Below are positions 34,902 through 45,480 of a DNA stretch of 64,000 bases, one piece after another; positions within the stretch are counted from its first letter, which is position 1, and every line of letters begins with the position of its first letter. Source of the stretch: Sipunculus nudus (Eukaryota; Annelida; Sipuncula; Golfingiida; Sipunculidae); the NCBI GenBank assembly GCA_026874595.1, contig CM049320.1:45332714-45396713 (forward strand), given 5' to 3'. The translations under genes and the position numbers were made by a program. Below the pieces are notes generated by a model. The model did not search any database. It saw only the letters and a list, made by a program, of their open reading frames with translations, and was not told the origin of the DNA.

Positions 34902-36352
34902 AATACAAATTGAATTTAAAAGAAAACAGTATGAGCACAATGCAGATGTTCTACAAGAAGCACAGGACCAAGCTGAATATGACCATGAAACTGAATATGC
35001 ACAAATAGCTCCTACAACAGAACATGCAGAGAAGGAAGATTCAATTCAACAGCCAGTTTCCAGTGAAGAATTTGCTTTTTTTGACCCAGAAATGTCAGAT
35101 CATCTGAGAAACTATTATTTGACAACTGATCTTGGACTGCCACCAAGAACCACTGCACAAGAACCACTTACATTGCCTGGTAGAATACCTAATGTAGAAT
35201 ACAGACAGTTAGTACAGGGTCTAAATGAGAAACAACTCACTGTCTTCAAACATATTATCAAACATGTAAAATGTTCTACTGAGCCATTACACCTACTCCT
35301 TACTGGCGGTGTAGGTGTTGGTAAATCAGTTTTGCTCAGAGCTCTCTATCAAGCATTACATCGTCACTTATGTGGGAATGAAGGTGAAAATCCGTTGGAG
35401 TGCAAGATACTTATCACTGCACCTACAGGAAAGGCTGCTTACAATGTTCATGGATCCACATTACATAATGCTTTCCAAATCGATCCAAATAAAGGATTTG
35501 AATACAGAAAATTGTCATCTGACATCCTGAATACACTCCGAACACAGTATAGGCACCTTCATGTATAAATGATTGATGAAATAAGCATGGTAGGAAATCG
35601 CATGTTCAGTTTCATTAATTTGCGGCTCCAAGAAATTAAAGGCAACAAAGAACCATTTGGTGGTATCCATGTAATTGTTATTGGAGACCTCTTCCAACTT
35701 TAACCAGTAATGGACAACCGGATTTTCAAGAACTTGTCTGAAAACTATGGACCTCTTGCGCTCAACCTGTGGGTAGACACTTTTCATATGTATGAGCTTA
35801 CTGAAATCATGAGGCAAAAAAATGATCGTGATTTTGCAGAACTTTTGAACAGGCTACGTGAAGGACAACACACAAAAGCTGACATTGAAACCCTAAAATC
35901 TCGTTTTGTTTGTGATAACACTTCATATCCATCAGGAACTACTCATTTGTTTACAAACAATACATGTGTTGACAATCATAATATGCAAATTTTCGAGTGT
36001 ACAAACACAACTAAAGTAATAATTACTGCAACTGACACAGTAATAACAGATGTGACAGATGATGTGAAGAAAGATGTACTTTCAAGAATTCCAGATAATC
36101 CATCAAAAACTGCAGGACTGCTGAAAACGCTTCAAATTGCTGTTGGTTTACCATATGATATCACCTGTAATGTTGCAGTACAAGATGGAATAACCAACGG
36201 TTGTTCTTGTATATTGAAGCACATACACTACCTGCATAGCAAAACTGTGCCAAGCATTCTTTGCGTTCAGTTTGAGGATTCAAACATTGGCTCAGACACC
36301 AGGAGAAATTATGCTGCCTTTTACACTCCATCTATATCCAAAGAATAGACAC
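34902..36352 (+). pseudogene. Helitron PIF1-type helicase region
   Basis: Motifs in order are: LLLTGGVGVGKSVLLRAL (Walker A), ITAPTGKAAYNVHGSTLHNAF (motif Ia), IDEISMVG (Walker B), GDLFQL (motif III), ELTEIMRQKNDRDFAELLNRLR, and LQIAVGLPYDITCNVAVQDGITNG. In-frame TAA codons at 35566-35568 and 35701-35703 and a TAG at 36346-36348 interrupt it. The C-terminal motifs V and VI are absent because LINE sequence begins near 36353. A 5'-to-3' helicase unwinds the donor strand in Helitron transposition (family knowledge). Confidence 0.88.
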
Positions 36353-36354
36353 CA

Positions 36355-39300
36355 CTATTCTTCACCAACTGTAACTTCTGTTTGTGCTAAAATCTTTCTA
36401 AACATTGGAAACAAAGAGGATGAGTTGTCCTCTCTTTGTATATACAGTACATACTTATATAACAACAAAATCTGATTAATCAATAAATTATCTGAGTTGA
36501 CTGGGACAACACCATACAATATAGTATTAAATGACAGCTCTGGCAAATTAATATCGCTATTATGTAACCATGACTTTGCTCTAAAATAAAGGTTTTTGGC
36601 TACTGAACATTCAAAAAATAAATGAAGTATACTTTCATTATGATTGAAGCAAAGTGAACATCTGGGTGTTTCCTTTATTTTCCACTTATATAGCTTTTCA
36701 TTCAGTGGAATATAGTTATTCACCAGTTTATACTGGAATTCTCTCATATGGGTATCAATAGTTGTTCTATATATACTTTCATATACATCTTGCCACTTAA
36801 TATCAATGTTATTTGTTACATTTATTGTATTAAAAAACTTCTGAGCTGTAGCAGGTTTCCATTTTTTTTCAACCAGTGTACCATATATCTTTCTCGAGCA
36901 TATTTTGTCTATGTTCTCAAGTCCATTGGTTGTTACAATCATCTCTGTATCAGCATCAACTGCATGTATTTCAGTATTCAAAAACAAAGTTTTCCATTGT
37001 TTTGGTATTGCACTCCTCAATGCAACCCAATACATATAATCAAGAGCATTTTTTTTAAATATATCATGTGTTTTCCATGTTCCATTCTCATCCACTAAAT
37101 CTTTAACATAACAAATGCTCACACTGTGCAATCTCTTATTGTAAATAGACATTTCATTCATAGATATATATTTGTTATTCCACACAAATTGATAAATAAC
37201 ATCTTCATGTGTTTTTGGTTTCAATGACACATAAATTGCCCAGTCTTCAAAACACCTGATATAAAATTTAGGTAAAATCTAAGGTAAAATATGAACATTG
37301 AAGTTACTTCTGACACACCTTAATCCACCAATTCTCCTTAACTTGTGATTTATTATCTCAGTTATTACAGATGAAGGATTACTAAAAAGTCGCTTGACCC
37401 ACATAATTCTCTGTGTCTGTATCTTACTTTCAATGTCTGGGACATTGATTCCTCCATTTTCATATTTCCCGATGATAGTACTATATTTGACCTTTGGTCT
37501 TTTACCCCTCCATATAAAGTCACAGAGAAGTCTTTTTAGATGTTTCAATGTATGTTTTGGTGGTATCAACATAATTGTCACATAGTAAACCTTTGATATT
37601 GCTAACGTACATGCAACTTCTGCCCTACCATATATTGATAGGTTCTGGCTTTTCCAAATTGACAGAGTTGTTGCCAGGTTATTCTCCACACGTGTAAAAT
37701 TATCTTTATTGATCAAATCCTTATTATAAGAAAAGTATATTCCAAGTATTTTTATAGATGCCTGTGTCAAATCTATCCATTTCAGATTATACAGTTGTCT
37801 TGTAACATGTTTCATAGATCCTATGCACGCAACCTCTGATTTACTACGGTTTATCTTAAGTGAAGAAAAATATTCAAATCTTTCAATTACAGTAAGTACA
37901 TGCCCAAGTGATTCAACATTTTCAACAAATATTGTAGTATCATCAGCAAACATGCATAGTTTGATATGTGTATTTCCAATATCTATTCCTTTTATATTAT
38001 AATTATTCCTTATTTTGATTGCAAATATTTCAATAATAAAGATAAATATATATGCAGCCACTGGATCACCTTGCCGTGTCCCTCTTTGTAACTGAAAATA
38101 ACCAGTGGTAAAACCATTGTTTAAAACTGAACTTTGTACATCAGTATGTAACATTTTAATCCACTTAATGAAGTCATCATCAAAACCGAAATACCTCAAT
38201 GTTTCATACATAAAACCATGATCGACACTATCAAAAGCAGCCTCTAGATCAGCTGCAAACATTATTCCAGGCTTGTTTTCTACTTGAGTATAATGCAACA
38301 CATCCCATATTAATCTGATTGGTTCTCCAATATATCTTCCTTGTATGAAAGCATACTGGTCATTTTTTATTAGTTTTGGAAGATATTTTTCTATTCTCTT
38401 TACTAAAATTTTACTGAATATTTTTACGTCAACATTTAGCAAACTTATAGGTCTCCATCCATTTAAATGTTTAAGATCCTTTCCTGGGTTAGGAATTAAC
38501 TTGACAAGGGCTTGCTTTTGAGAAGTTGTCAAAGATGCATGTTCATAATTTTCATTTAAGCAGTCTGTTAAGCAATTACCAAGTTCACTAAATAAAGCTA
38601 AATAGAAATCTTTTGTCAATCCATCATTACCTGGTGTTTTATTGCTCTTCATTAATTTCAAACTAGAATGTACCTCATTTATTGTAATCTAACCCCCACA
38701 TGCTTTCACTTCAGACTCACATAATGTATTCTCATGTAGAGGGAGACCTTCAAAATAACTGTGTAACTCTTGTTCAGTATAAATAGTTTTTTTCTGGTAT
38801 TTATCCATAAAAGAATTTTTTATAAATGACATGATTTCTGCATGACACACAATATCTTTTCCGTCTTTTGTTAGAGTCCTTATCACACCTTTCTTATGAT
38901 TTTGTTTTTCGAGGTTCAGAAAGTATTTTGTGTTTTTCTCACCTTGTTGTAACCACTGTGCCCTTGATCTCACTATTATACCTTAAGTAATCTTATCATA
39001 ATGATCCTGTAACTTATGTTTCATACTGTAATATGCCTGTTGAGACTATTGAATCTGTGCTTTTTATGTTATGTTCTAGTTTGGAGACCTCTTCTTCCAA
39101 TAGTTTACCTTTTTCCTTTAAACTTTCTGGCTTTATCTTTACTATATTTAATAGTATACTCTCTAATCTTGTACTTTAAGTACTCCCATGTAAATCTTGC
39201 TGTGTCACCTTTCACTTCGTTTTTCCATACAGTAATTTCATATTTGATAACACATATATTCTTTATCATTAATTAAATCATTATTGAAACACCAGTGCGA

Positions 39301-40065
39301 CGGTCCTCTGCTGACATCTTTTAATTTGTTTACTTTTAACAAAACTGCTGAGTGATCAGTGCGTACGGCAGGAATGATATCACAATATTCAACAAGTGAC
39401 TGAATAGTGTTTGATATAAAAAAATAATCCAGACGCCTTTGAATTAAAGGAGTTGAGGATCGCCAAGTAAAGGATTTTGCATTTTCATGTTTTACACGCC
39501 ATATATCACATATATCTAATAGTTCCATCATAGAACATAGTTTATTGACTGAAGCCTATTTCACATTTGTTCTGCCTCCATCAGCATCATGCTCAGTAAG
39601 ATGTACATTAAAATCTCCTCCCCAGATCAGATCAATATTTAAATCATTAGACATGTTCAATATTTCCTCAAAAACATTTTGAAAAAAGACATCTTGCTGT
39701 GATTCATAATTTGGTGCATAAGTATTAACAATCATACAATGTAGACCTTCAATTTCACATTCAATTAGAATATATCTTCCATTATTATCAATATTCTTAT
39801 TAATTTGCTTGAATTCAACATTTTTACCAACAAGTATAGATCCTCCACATGATTTGGTGCTCCCATGAGACAGATAAATTTTTCCACGCCACTGTTTAGA
39901 CCATTTGGTTTCATCTTGTTTAATGCAATAACATTCTTGCAAGAAACTGATTCCATTGTGTCCTTTGTGTTTCACCAACCAATTAAATATCTGTCGTCTC
40001 TTAACATAATTTCTTATCCCTCTCACATTCAAAGAAAGGACCTGAAATTGTATATTATCTGCCAT
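36355..40065 (-). pseudogene. LINE ORF2: endonuclease and reverse transcriptase
   Basis: From the Met at 40065: AP endonuclease with LSLNVRGIRN, FLQECYCI, NTYAPN, WGGDFNVHL and, in the next open piece, RRLDYFFIS and RTDHSAVLL. Then the linker, and reverse transcriptase with WRPISLLNVDVKIFSKIL, FAADLEAAFDSVDH, GTRQGDP and CMFADDTTIF. At the end is a zinc-knuckle-like CSLCFNHNESILHLFFEC. Breaks are in-frame TAG at 39556, 38689 and 37279, and a frameshift near 39240 with further stops to 38973. The FADD signature and LGIYFS block favour the L1/Tx1 superfamily over CR1 or RTE. It could not make active enzyme. Confidence 0.85.
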
Positions 40066-40695
40066 GTTGCTTGTATAGAATTACTTTTCTCATAAGTATG
40101 GGGTATTTAATGTTATGAAAAGGAAGTTTGCTTTCTCCAATGACGCTCAGCTGATTACAAAACAAGACCTTCTTAACAGTTAATAGACATGAAAAAAATA
40201 CAACACATACAAAATTAAACATAATTGTCAGGTTATTTAAATGCCAGACAGTATTTTACTTTCATACATAATTATTCAGATGTAGGTAAATGCTGGAATG
40301 ATTCACCATATTTTATTTCTCTGATGTCTCCTTTTAAATCTTTTAAGAAAACTTTACCATCCCATGTCCAAGAGTCTTTAACCATTGGATGTTTTCTTGC
40401 CCTATTAAAGAGTTGATGCAACTCTTTACACAGGTCATCAGCCATGACAATGCCTGTACCCTTCAACTTCCTCCTTTCTCTCATGACTGATCTTTTGACA
40501 TCCCTCCTTACAAATTTAACAATATGGCCCTTGGCTTACTGTCAGGGTCTCTGGGATGTCTGCCAACTCGATGGGCAACATCAACTTCTGTCACATCCAG
40601 ATCAAACCTCAGTTTCTCTCTGCAAAGTTTTTTAACTAATTCTACACAGTTTTCTGACCCATCTGTGTTACTGTGACTTTCAGGTACACCAAATA

Positions 40696-42965
40696 CAGTG
40701 AAACCTGAACCAAGCGACCACTGCCGCCAGCGACCGTCTGTCACTTACGACCGAAACATTAATGCACCGAGCTTAATCACTCTTTAATGCCCCTGTGTTG
40801 AGCGACCGTTTGTGGTACGCGACCACCGACTGCTCAGATGTGGCCAGTCGCTGGTCTTTACCTCCGTTAAGCGACCGCCTGGTGTAGCGGTAGTGGCACC
40901 TGGCGTCCTTAGTTAAGACTAAAATGACCGTGCCATTGACCGTCTCTTGAATGTGCAGGTGGCAATGGTGACCTACTTTCCCCGCGTTAAATTGGACATT
41001 AATTCACAATACCCCTCCAAGTGTCAATGGCCCAGGGCTAGCGTGGTTTTAATCTTTCTCCAAAAATGAAAGTTCCGCGAATATTGCGAGGGGACATGTA
41101 AAACGACGCAATCCTTTAATTCTGATGCCTGTGTACCATTTTTTTTTTAGCACAGCCTATCTTTGAACACATCGTATTTATTTAACCATGGTCTAAAACA
41201 TCTTTACGGTAAAGGATCACGTGCTCTAGGGGAAATCCCTCATTAATATTCATAGAATAGAACTACCGTTGTATTTCTGACACTGCGGTCGCATTCACTA
41301 CGCTGCGGTCGTTGACCGGAGTTCATAACTAGTCTTAGCGATGTTTAAACAACATTTGCCTTGGTGCAAGGCTGAGAATTACACACCAGGTGACCCGGGC
41401 TCTATTCTCAGCCTTGAATATGTTCTTACGAAATATCGTAGCGGTCCTTCTGATTTATCAGAAGGAAAGAATAAAAGAGTAATTAAGAATAAGATGCAGC
41501 TTAAACTATGTTCACTCTACCTATATATCATTTATATATCAGTTTCCATATATGTGGAGTCTCCTGTTTATGTTATATATGATATAACAGCATTTTATCA
41601 TGAAGAGAAGAGCAGAAGACCATCACTGACACAGCCATGTTGCTGAGGCATGAACTCTGGTCACCCATGACCGGACCTGTGACCTGACCTCTGGTGTACC
41701 AGAGTAATTTATTGCTAATAAATCTATTTAAAAAAATCTTATTTCATGAATAATACTTATGAGTAAATGATAATATATGTATACAATAAGTCCTTTATAA
41801 GTTTATGGCTATATCTTTTAAGGTTTAAACAAATTTGCCTATGGAAGTTATGGAAACAATATTTACTATAATTTATTTGGGACAATAATCAGAGGACAAC
41901 TTTTCTGATATCAATAAGGTCAAGGACAGGGTCATGTGACAAAAGATAAACATGACCGCATGGCAGGCTAAAGAAAAAACAACAGAAGTTAAAATCTTAA
42001 CAATTTCCTTATATGGGCACTTCTACATAATTTATTTTTACTCCAGAACCGTTTATTAGCCATTATTGGTAAGAAATTTGCTAAATTGCCTCCATTTTCT
42101 CTGTTTATTTTGCAAATATCCCAATATACCCCTGCTACGCTTTTCCATAAGAGGATCCCCATAACTGAAATCTCATTTCAGTAATGAACCCATAACAAAA
42201 ATTACATTAGCGCGGATTTAATTTTGAAAAAAAAGTGAGCCATGAAAATAAGTTTGTCATAACGTTAGCGATCAACTGTCATTGCTTATCACACACATTT
42301 TGACTTGACAACAAATCAGTTCGTAACGACGACAAACTGACGACCGGCTTCGATAACATCAATAGAATATTCATCAATAAGACAATAGGACTCAATGCCA
42401 AATACCATAGTACCAATATAGAGAGTCTGTTTGATAACGTGAGCAGTCACCTGAAATCGAATGATCGATCCCATAACTGCTTTGAAGTTTATTGAGATTT
42501 TAATGGGGTCTGCTTCTAATTACGTTGAGCACAAGTCAGTGATCAACAAAGTGACTCAGTGTGTACTCATGGTACATCATTAATTAGCGGTTTGTGTTTG
42601 TGCAATATAACAAACAGGCTATGCAAAGCTTTTGACAAAGGCTTGTTTAATAAAGTTATAAAAGGACCAGCTTTCTTTGATAATAATTAATAAGATTCCC
42701 TTGTTTAGCAGAGCAAAATTGATTAATTGTTTTAAGTAAATATTGTTGTGAATAACTTGATTATCTATAATATATACATATACATATACATATATATATA
42801 TATATACATATATATATAAATATATAAATATATCCAGTATGTTTTTTTATAATAAATAAATAAATGTTTACGTAGACATATATGCCTTGATATTCTTTGT
42901 TCGCATGATGGTGAGACTTAGACCACCTGAGACTTAAGACCACCTGTGACTCTCAGGTTTTACTG
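40696..42965 (+). mobile_element. Pogo/Tigger-like non-autonomous DNA transposon with TA duplication
   Basis: Terminal inverted repeats are CAGTGAAACCTGA on the left and TCAGGTTTTACTG on the right (12 of 13 match), flanked by TA on both sides (40694-40695 and 42966-42967), as for the Tc1/mariner superfamily. The left end holds several subterminal GCGACC words (near 40713, 40730, 40800, 40818, 40870), and the right end repeats 'gaccacctg' twice, plausible transposase sites. No transposase is present. The interior is AT-rich with a TA/CA microsatellite at 42773-42835. It interrupts LINE ORF1 cleanly. Confidence 0.8.
42773..42835 (+). repeat. AT-rich dinucleotide microsatellite
   Basis: An imperfect (TA)n/(CATA)n tract such as 'tacatatacatatatata' lies near the right end of the pogo-like element. 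The short minus-strand open frame through it is an artefact of the repeat. Confidence 0.8.
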
Positions 42966-43385
42966 TATTCTAACATTTGATTTTCTTGAATATTGCTCTA
43001 ATTCAATTGCCCTTCTCTTGGAATCTGTAGCTTCGGTGACTGACCTTTTACACTGCTCCTCTAGAGTACCAATTCTGTCTGACAGCTTTGCCATATCAGA
43101 TTTGATTTCTTTATTTTCATTTTCAAGAGTAAGTACTCTAGCCTCTAAACATTCAACAGTTTTTTCATATTTCTCAGTTACTTGTCTGACTATTTTCACT
43201 TCAAGCTCTGTAAGCATTTTCTTTAAGGTTTCCTTTGACACACCTGCCATTTTTATACTAAAGGGTTTATCTTGTTTGTCAGATGAAATAAACTTTTTAA
43301 CTATTTGTGGACTGTTTGGAGATGTCGAGGATGAACTAGATATATATGATCTTTGTCTTTTTGATTTACCATTCATATCATAATC

Positions 43386-43795
43386 TTACTTTCATTCAGA
43401 GAAATGTTTAGCACAAGTGAAAATTAACCCATCAATATAACATTGTCAATACTGCCAGGCATGGACTGGAGTTCAATAGCACATTGTTATCAAACACTTG
43501 AATGGCTCACACAACAACCTGAAGGAGAGACCTGGTGCTTTGTGCATGGTCCGCTGACCACAGGTAAAAGCTTTATGTAATAACCCTTGCCTGTGTTAAC
43601 AACATGAAGGGGTAGACCTGAATATAAAGAAAGTAAAATATTAAAAATATGGAAAAAGTACTTCCCTTCCGGCTTCAATTTCCAAATATTCCAATAGACT
43701 GGTAGTAAGTATATATCCTGGCCAAAAATGTAACTTCTAAACAAAGAAACTTCATCAAAATTTACTTCAATTGAAGAGCAACTACAGTGTGCCTG
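43386..43795. other. Stretch with no recognised gene, right of LINE
   Basis: This may contain the LINE 5' leader or the far flank of the LINE insertion. A minus-strand frame of 84 codons (43744-43490) has no recognisable domain. I found no continuation of the Helitron helicase here in any frame. Confidence 0.35.
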
Positions 43796-44252
43796 TGTGC
43801 TCTTTCATGCACCAGAGACATCTAACTGTATGCAAAATTTTGGATTCATAGATCCAACGGTTTCAAAACTTGCCCTGTTAACGGACAGCCAGACAGCCAA
43901 CGGACAAAGGACCATGACTATAGCTCTTAATAGTCAGCTGAGCTAAAAATTGGACGGCCAGTTCACATTTTTGCCAATTTCCTTCCCTGTCAATATCAGA
44001 TCAATGGTTTTGATATTATGCAGTCTTCAAGTGTAACAATGGATTTTTAATGGAAGGAATTTGTACTGACCCAACTTTCGTAATGGTAGGAGATTTTTGG
44101 GGACATCTACCCTATGATAAATTTTGGATTCATAAGTCTAATGATTTCGAAATGTGCCCTGTTAACAGAAGTCCAGCCTGATGGACAACTGGACAGATGG
44201 ACAAAGGACCATAACTATAGCTCAGATGACTCATAGTCAGCTGAGCTAAAAA
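43796..44252 (+). mobile_element. Two consecutive type 1 3' ends
   Basis: Two partial type 1 copies each finish with 'acggacagccagacagcc'-like or 'agcctgatggacaact' stretches, then 'actatagctc', the stem-loop and CAGCTGAGCTAAAAA (ending 43949 and 44252). Their bodies are short fragments of the 'gacatctaactgtatgc' and 'gttttgatattatgcagtc' blocks. No coding sequence. Confidence 0.6.
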
Positions 44253-44737
44253 TTGAATGACATTGATGAGATACGAAAACAAATTATATTTCATGAATTA
44301 GATAATATGAGAAATCTGTCTGCTAGATTTTTAATTATGTTGTTAATAATACTTTATGTGGCAGTGATGGGGGTACTTATTTGTGCAAAAACTGCAAAAA
44401 ATTATCAACAGTCTTCTCAACATGACAAAGCTACCCCAGATCTTCTAGCAACTTGATGTTAGAACAATGTATGCAGCCTGTCTTTAAATATCTAAAGTTT
44501 TGTATGATTTTCACCCAACTCATTGAAGTCAAGATCACTCTCATAGTACAGGTCATGACCTTCATTCTCACACTCATATCTACCAACTTGCAAAGCTTGA
44601 AAAAGATCTGTGAAATATTTGTTTAATTATTGAGTGTACAAGGTTTGTCTACAGAAGCAGCAGTATCATGTTGAACTATATAATCCCAGACTTTCCAGCC
44701 TTTTGATGCAATTAAAGATAAAGCCCTTCTGACTCAC
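44253..44737. other. Intron sequence downstream of helicase exon
   Basis: Left of the exon donor lies apparently unique DNA with no recognised exon. The next expected coding block of a DDX19 protein (after the TTN..ARG motif) is not seen here. A 67-codon plus-strand frame at 44253-44456 with one hydrophobic segment has no family resemblance. Confidence 0.4.
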
Positions 44738-44900
44738 CTCTGGCAGACACATTTGTAGTAATAAGGACCTTCTCCTTGCCCTCTCTGAACCTTTTAATAA
44801 CTGCTGCTCTCTGCTCTACCTCTAGCTCTCCACTCAGTAATGCAACAGCATGTCCATCTTTAACCATTTTCCCAGCCAACCAACTGGCTGTTTTTCTGGT
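44738..44900 (-). CDS. DDX19: DDX19/DDX25-like DEAD-box RNA helicase, internal exon (downstream of the two)
   Basis: Minus-strand exon of 163 bp with acceptor TTTTTTTCAG (44901-44910) and donor GTGAGT (44732-44737). It encodes a segment with TRKTASWLAGKMVKDGH, VALLSGELEVEQRAAVIKRF and EGKEKVLITTNVSARG, the start of the C-terminal RecA-like domain of Dbp5/DDX19, ending in motif V. It starts in phase 0 after the upstream exon and ends in phase 1. DDX19 remodels mRNPs at the cytoplasmic side of nuclear pores (family knowledge). No lesion is seen. The exon has no Met of its own. Whether the gene is DDX19 or DDX25 cannot be settled in an invertebrate; they share one ancestor. Confidence 0.9.
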
Positions 44901-44932
44901 CTGAAAAAAATAAAAACAAATAAAACTTTAAA

Positions 44933-45480
44933 ACAAGGGACCCAAGGGTCACTGTACTTTGTAAAATTTTTGCAAATGCAAACTGTTCTTATTTCTTTTT
45001 TTTTTATATATTACCATCTGGAAAACTAAGAGGAAATGGCCTTGCTATTTGGTGATAATCAAATACTAAATATATGAAGACAGTATTATGGATTACGGGG
45101 TATGGGACTAATTATCGAGCATTGTAATTAGCTCATACCAGACAACTGAACAATTAGAATGTATATATGGATGGAGAGAGAGTATAATATCACTAATTAA
45201 GGCATGACCTGGTTGCTGCAGTTAGCTTTCAGGGGATTAATCTTGTTAGCACTTGATATCCAGCAGCCATGGCATGAGCCCAGACACATTAGTACATGGG
45301 TGGAATAGATCTCAGATGTAAAATTGTGCATTAAAATCACTTTTAACTTGAAAATATAAAAACAAAATTAGTATGATTAAAGCACATTTGGTTTATCATA
45401 TACTTAATAATGACAACAGGTTGTCATTCACAATAAACCCTTGTTAAGGTCCATAGTTTAGCAGGAACACAAACATCGAG
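44933..45480 (+). mobile_element. Type 1 5' end followed by unique sequence
   Basis: ACAAGGGACCCAAGGGTCAC marks a type 1 start with a mispaired hairpin, but the following word is lost and the next ~530 bp match no other copy in the window. The element may continue on the far side of the inverted copy at 45481. No gene recognised. Confidence 0.4.

Larger units (their letters stand above)
29101..36352 (+). mobile_element. Autonomous Helitron, decayed and 3'-truncated
   Basis: Fragments in Helitron order run left to right: a cysteine-protease-like domain, a charged repeat region, a zinc-rich N-terminal domain, a Helitron-like N domain, HUH Rep, and a PIF1-type helicase. The frame is broken by frameshifts (near 29585, 31385 and 32065), stops (32728, 35566, 35701, 36346) and a type 4 insertion (33388-34901). 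The last helicase motifs are lost where a minus-strand LINE begins near 36353. No Helitron 3' hairpin is found on the far side of the LINE. It is a relic that cannot make a full protein. Confidence 0.85.
40272..43376 (-). pseudogene. LINE ORF1 interrupted by pogo-like element
   Basis: The N-terminal part (43376-42966) is a Ser-rich leader followed by a long coiled coil (ETLKKMLTELEVKI ... ELEQYSRKSNVRI). After the inserted element it resumes at 40693 with FGVPES, then VDVAHRVGRHPRD, an RNA-binding domain typical of L1-type ORF1 proteins. The two parts are in phase if the element and one TA are disregarded. A frameshift near 40490-40510 separates the last segment (40484-40272, ending in QHLPTSE). 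The ORF1 product binds LINE RNA in a ribonucleoprotein (family knowledge). Confidence 0.8.
36353..43385 (-). mobile_element. L1/Tx1-like LINE, degenerate, split by a DNA transposon
   Basis: A minus-strand LINE with coiled-coil ORF1 (from 43376) and ORF2 with AP endonuclease, reverse transcriptase and a C-terminal zinc motif (40065 to 36355). It interrupts the Helitron helicase. ORF1 is split by a 2270-bp pogo-like element (40696-42965). Without that insertion the LINE is about 4.8 kb. There is no T-run on the plus strand at 36350-36380, so no poly(A) tail is visible, and no target duplication could be found. The 5' limit near 43385 is approximate. Confidence 0.8.

Noticed and set aside
36748-37098. 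116-codon plus-strand frame
   Set aside because: It is antisense to LINE ORF2, which has recognisable motifs.
40130-40160. Type 1 start word (gacgctcagctgat) between LINE ORFs
   Set aside because: No hairpin or ACAAG precedes it in the right position and no element body follows; probably chance.
41341-41646. 101-codon frame as a pogo transposase remnant
   Set aside because: No helix-turn-helix or DDE motif is visible, and no CENP-B-like segment.
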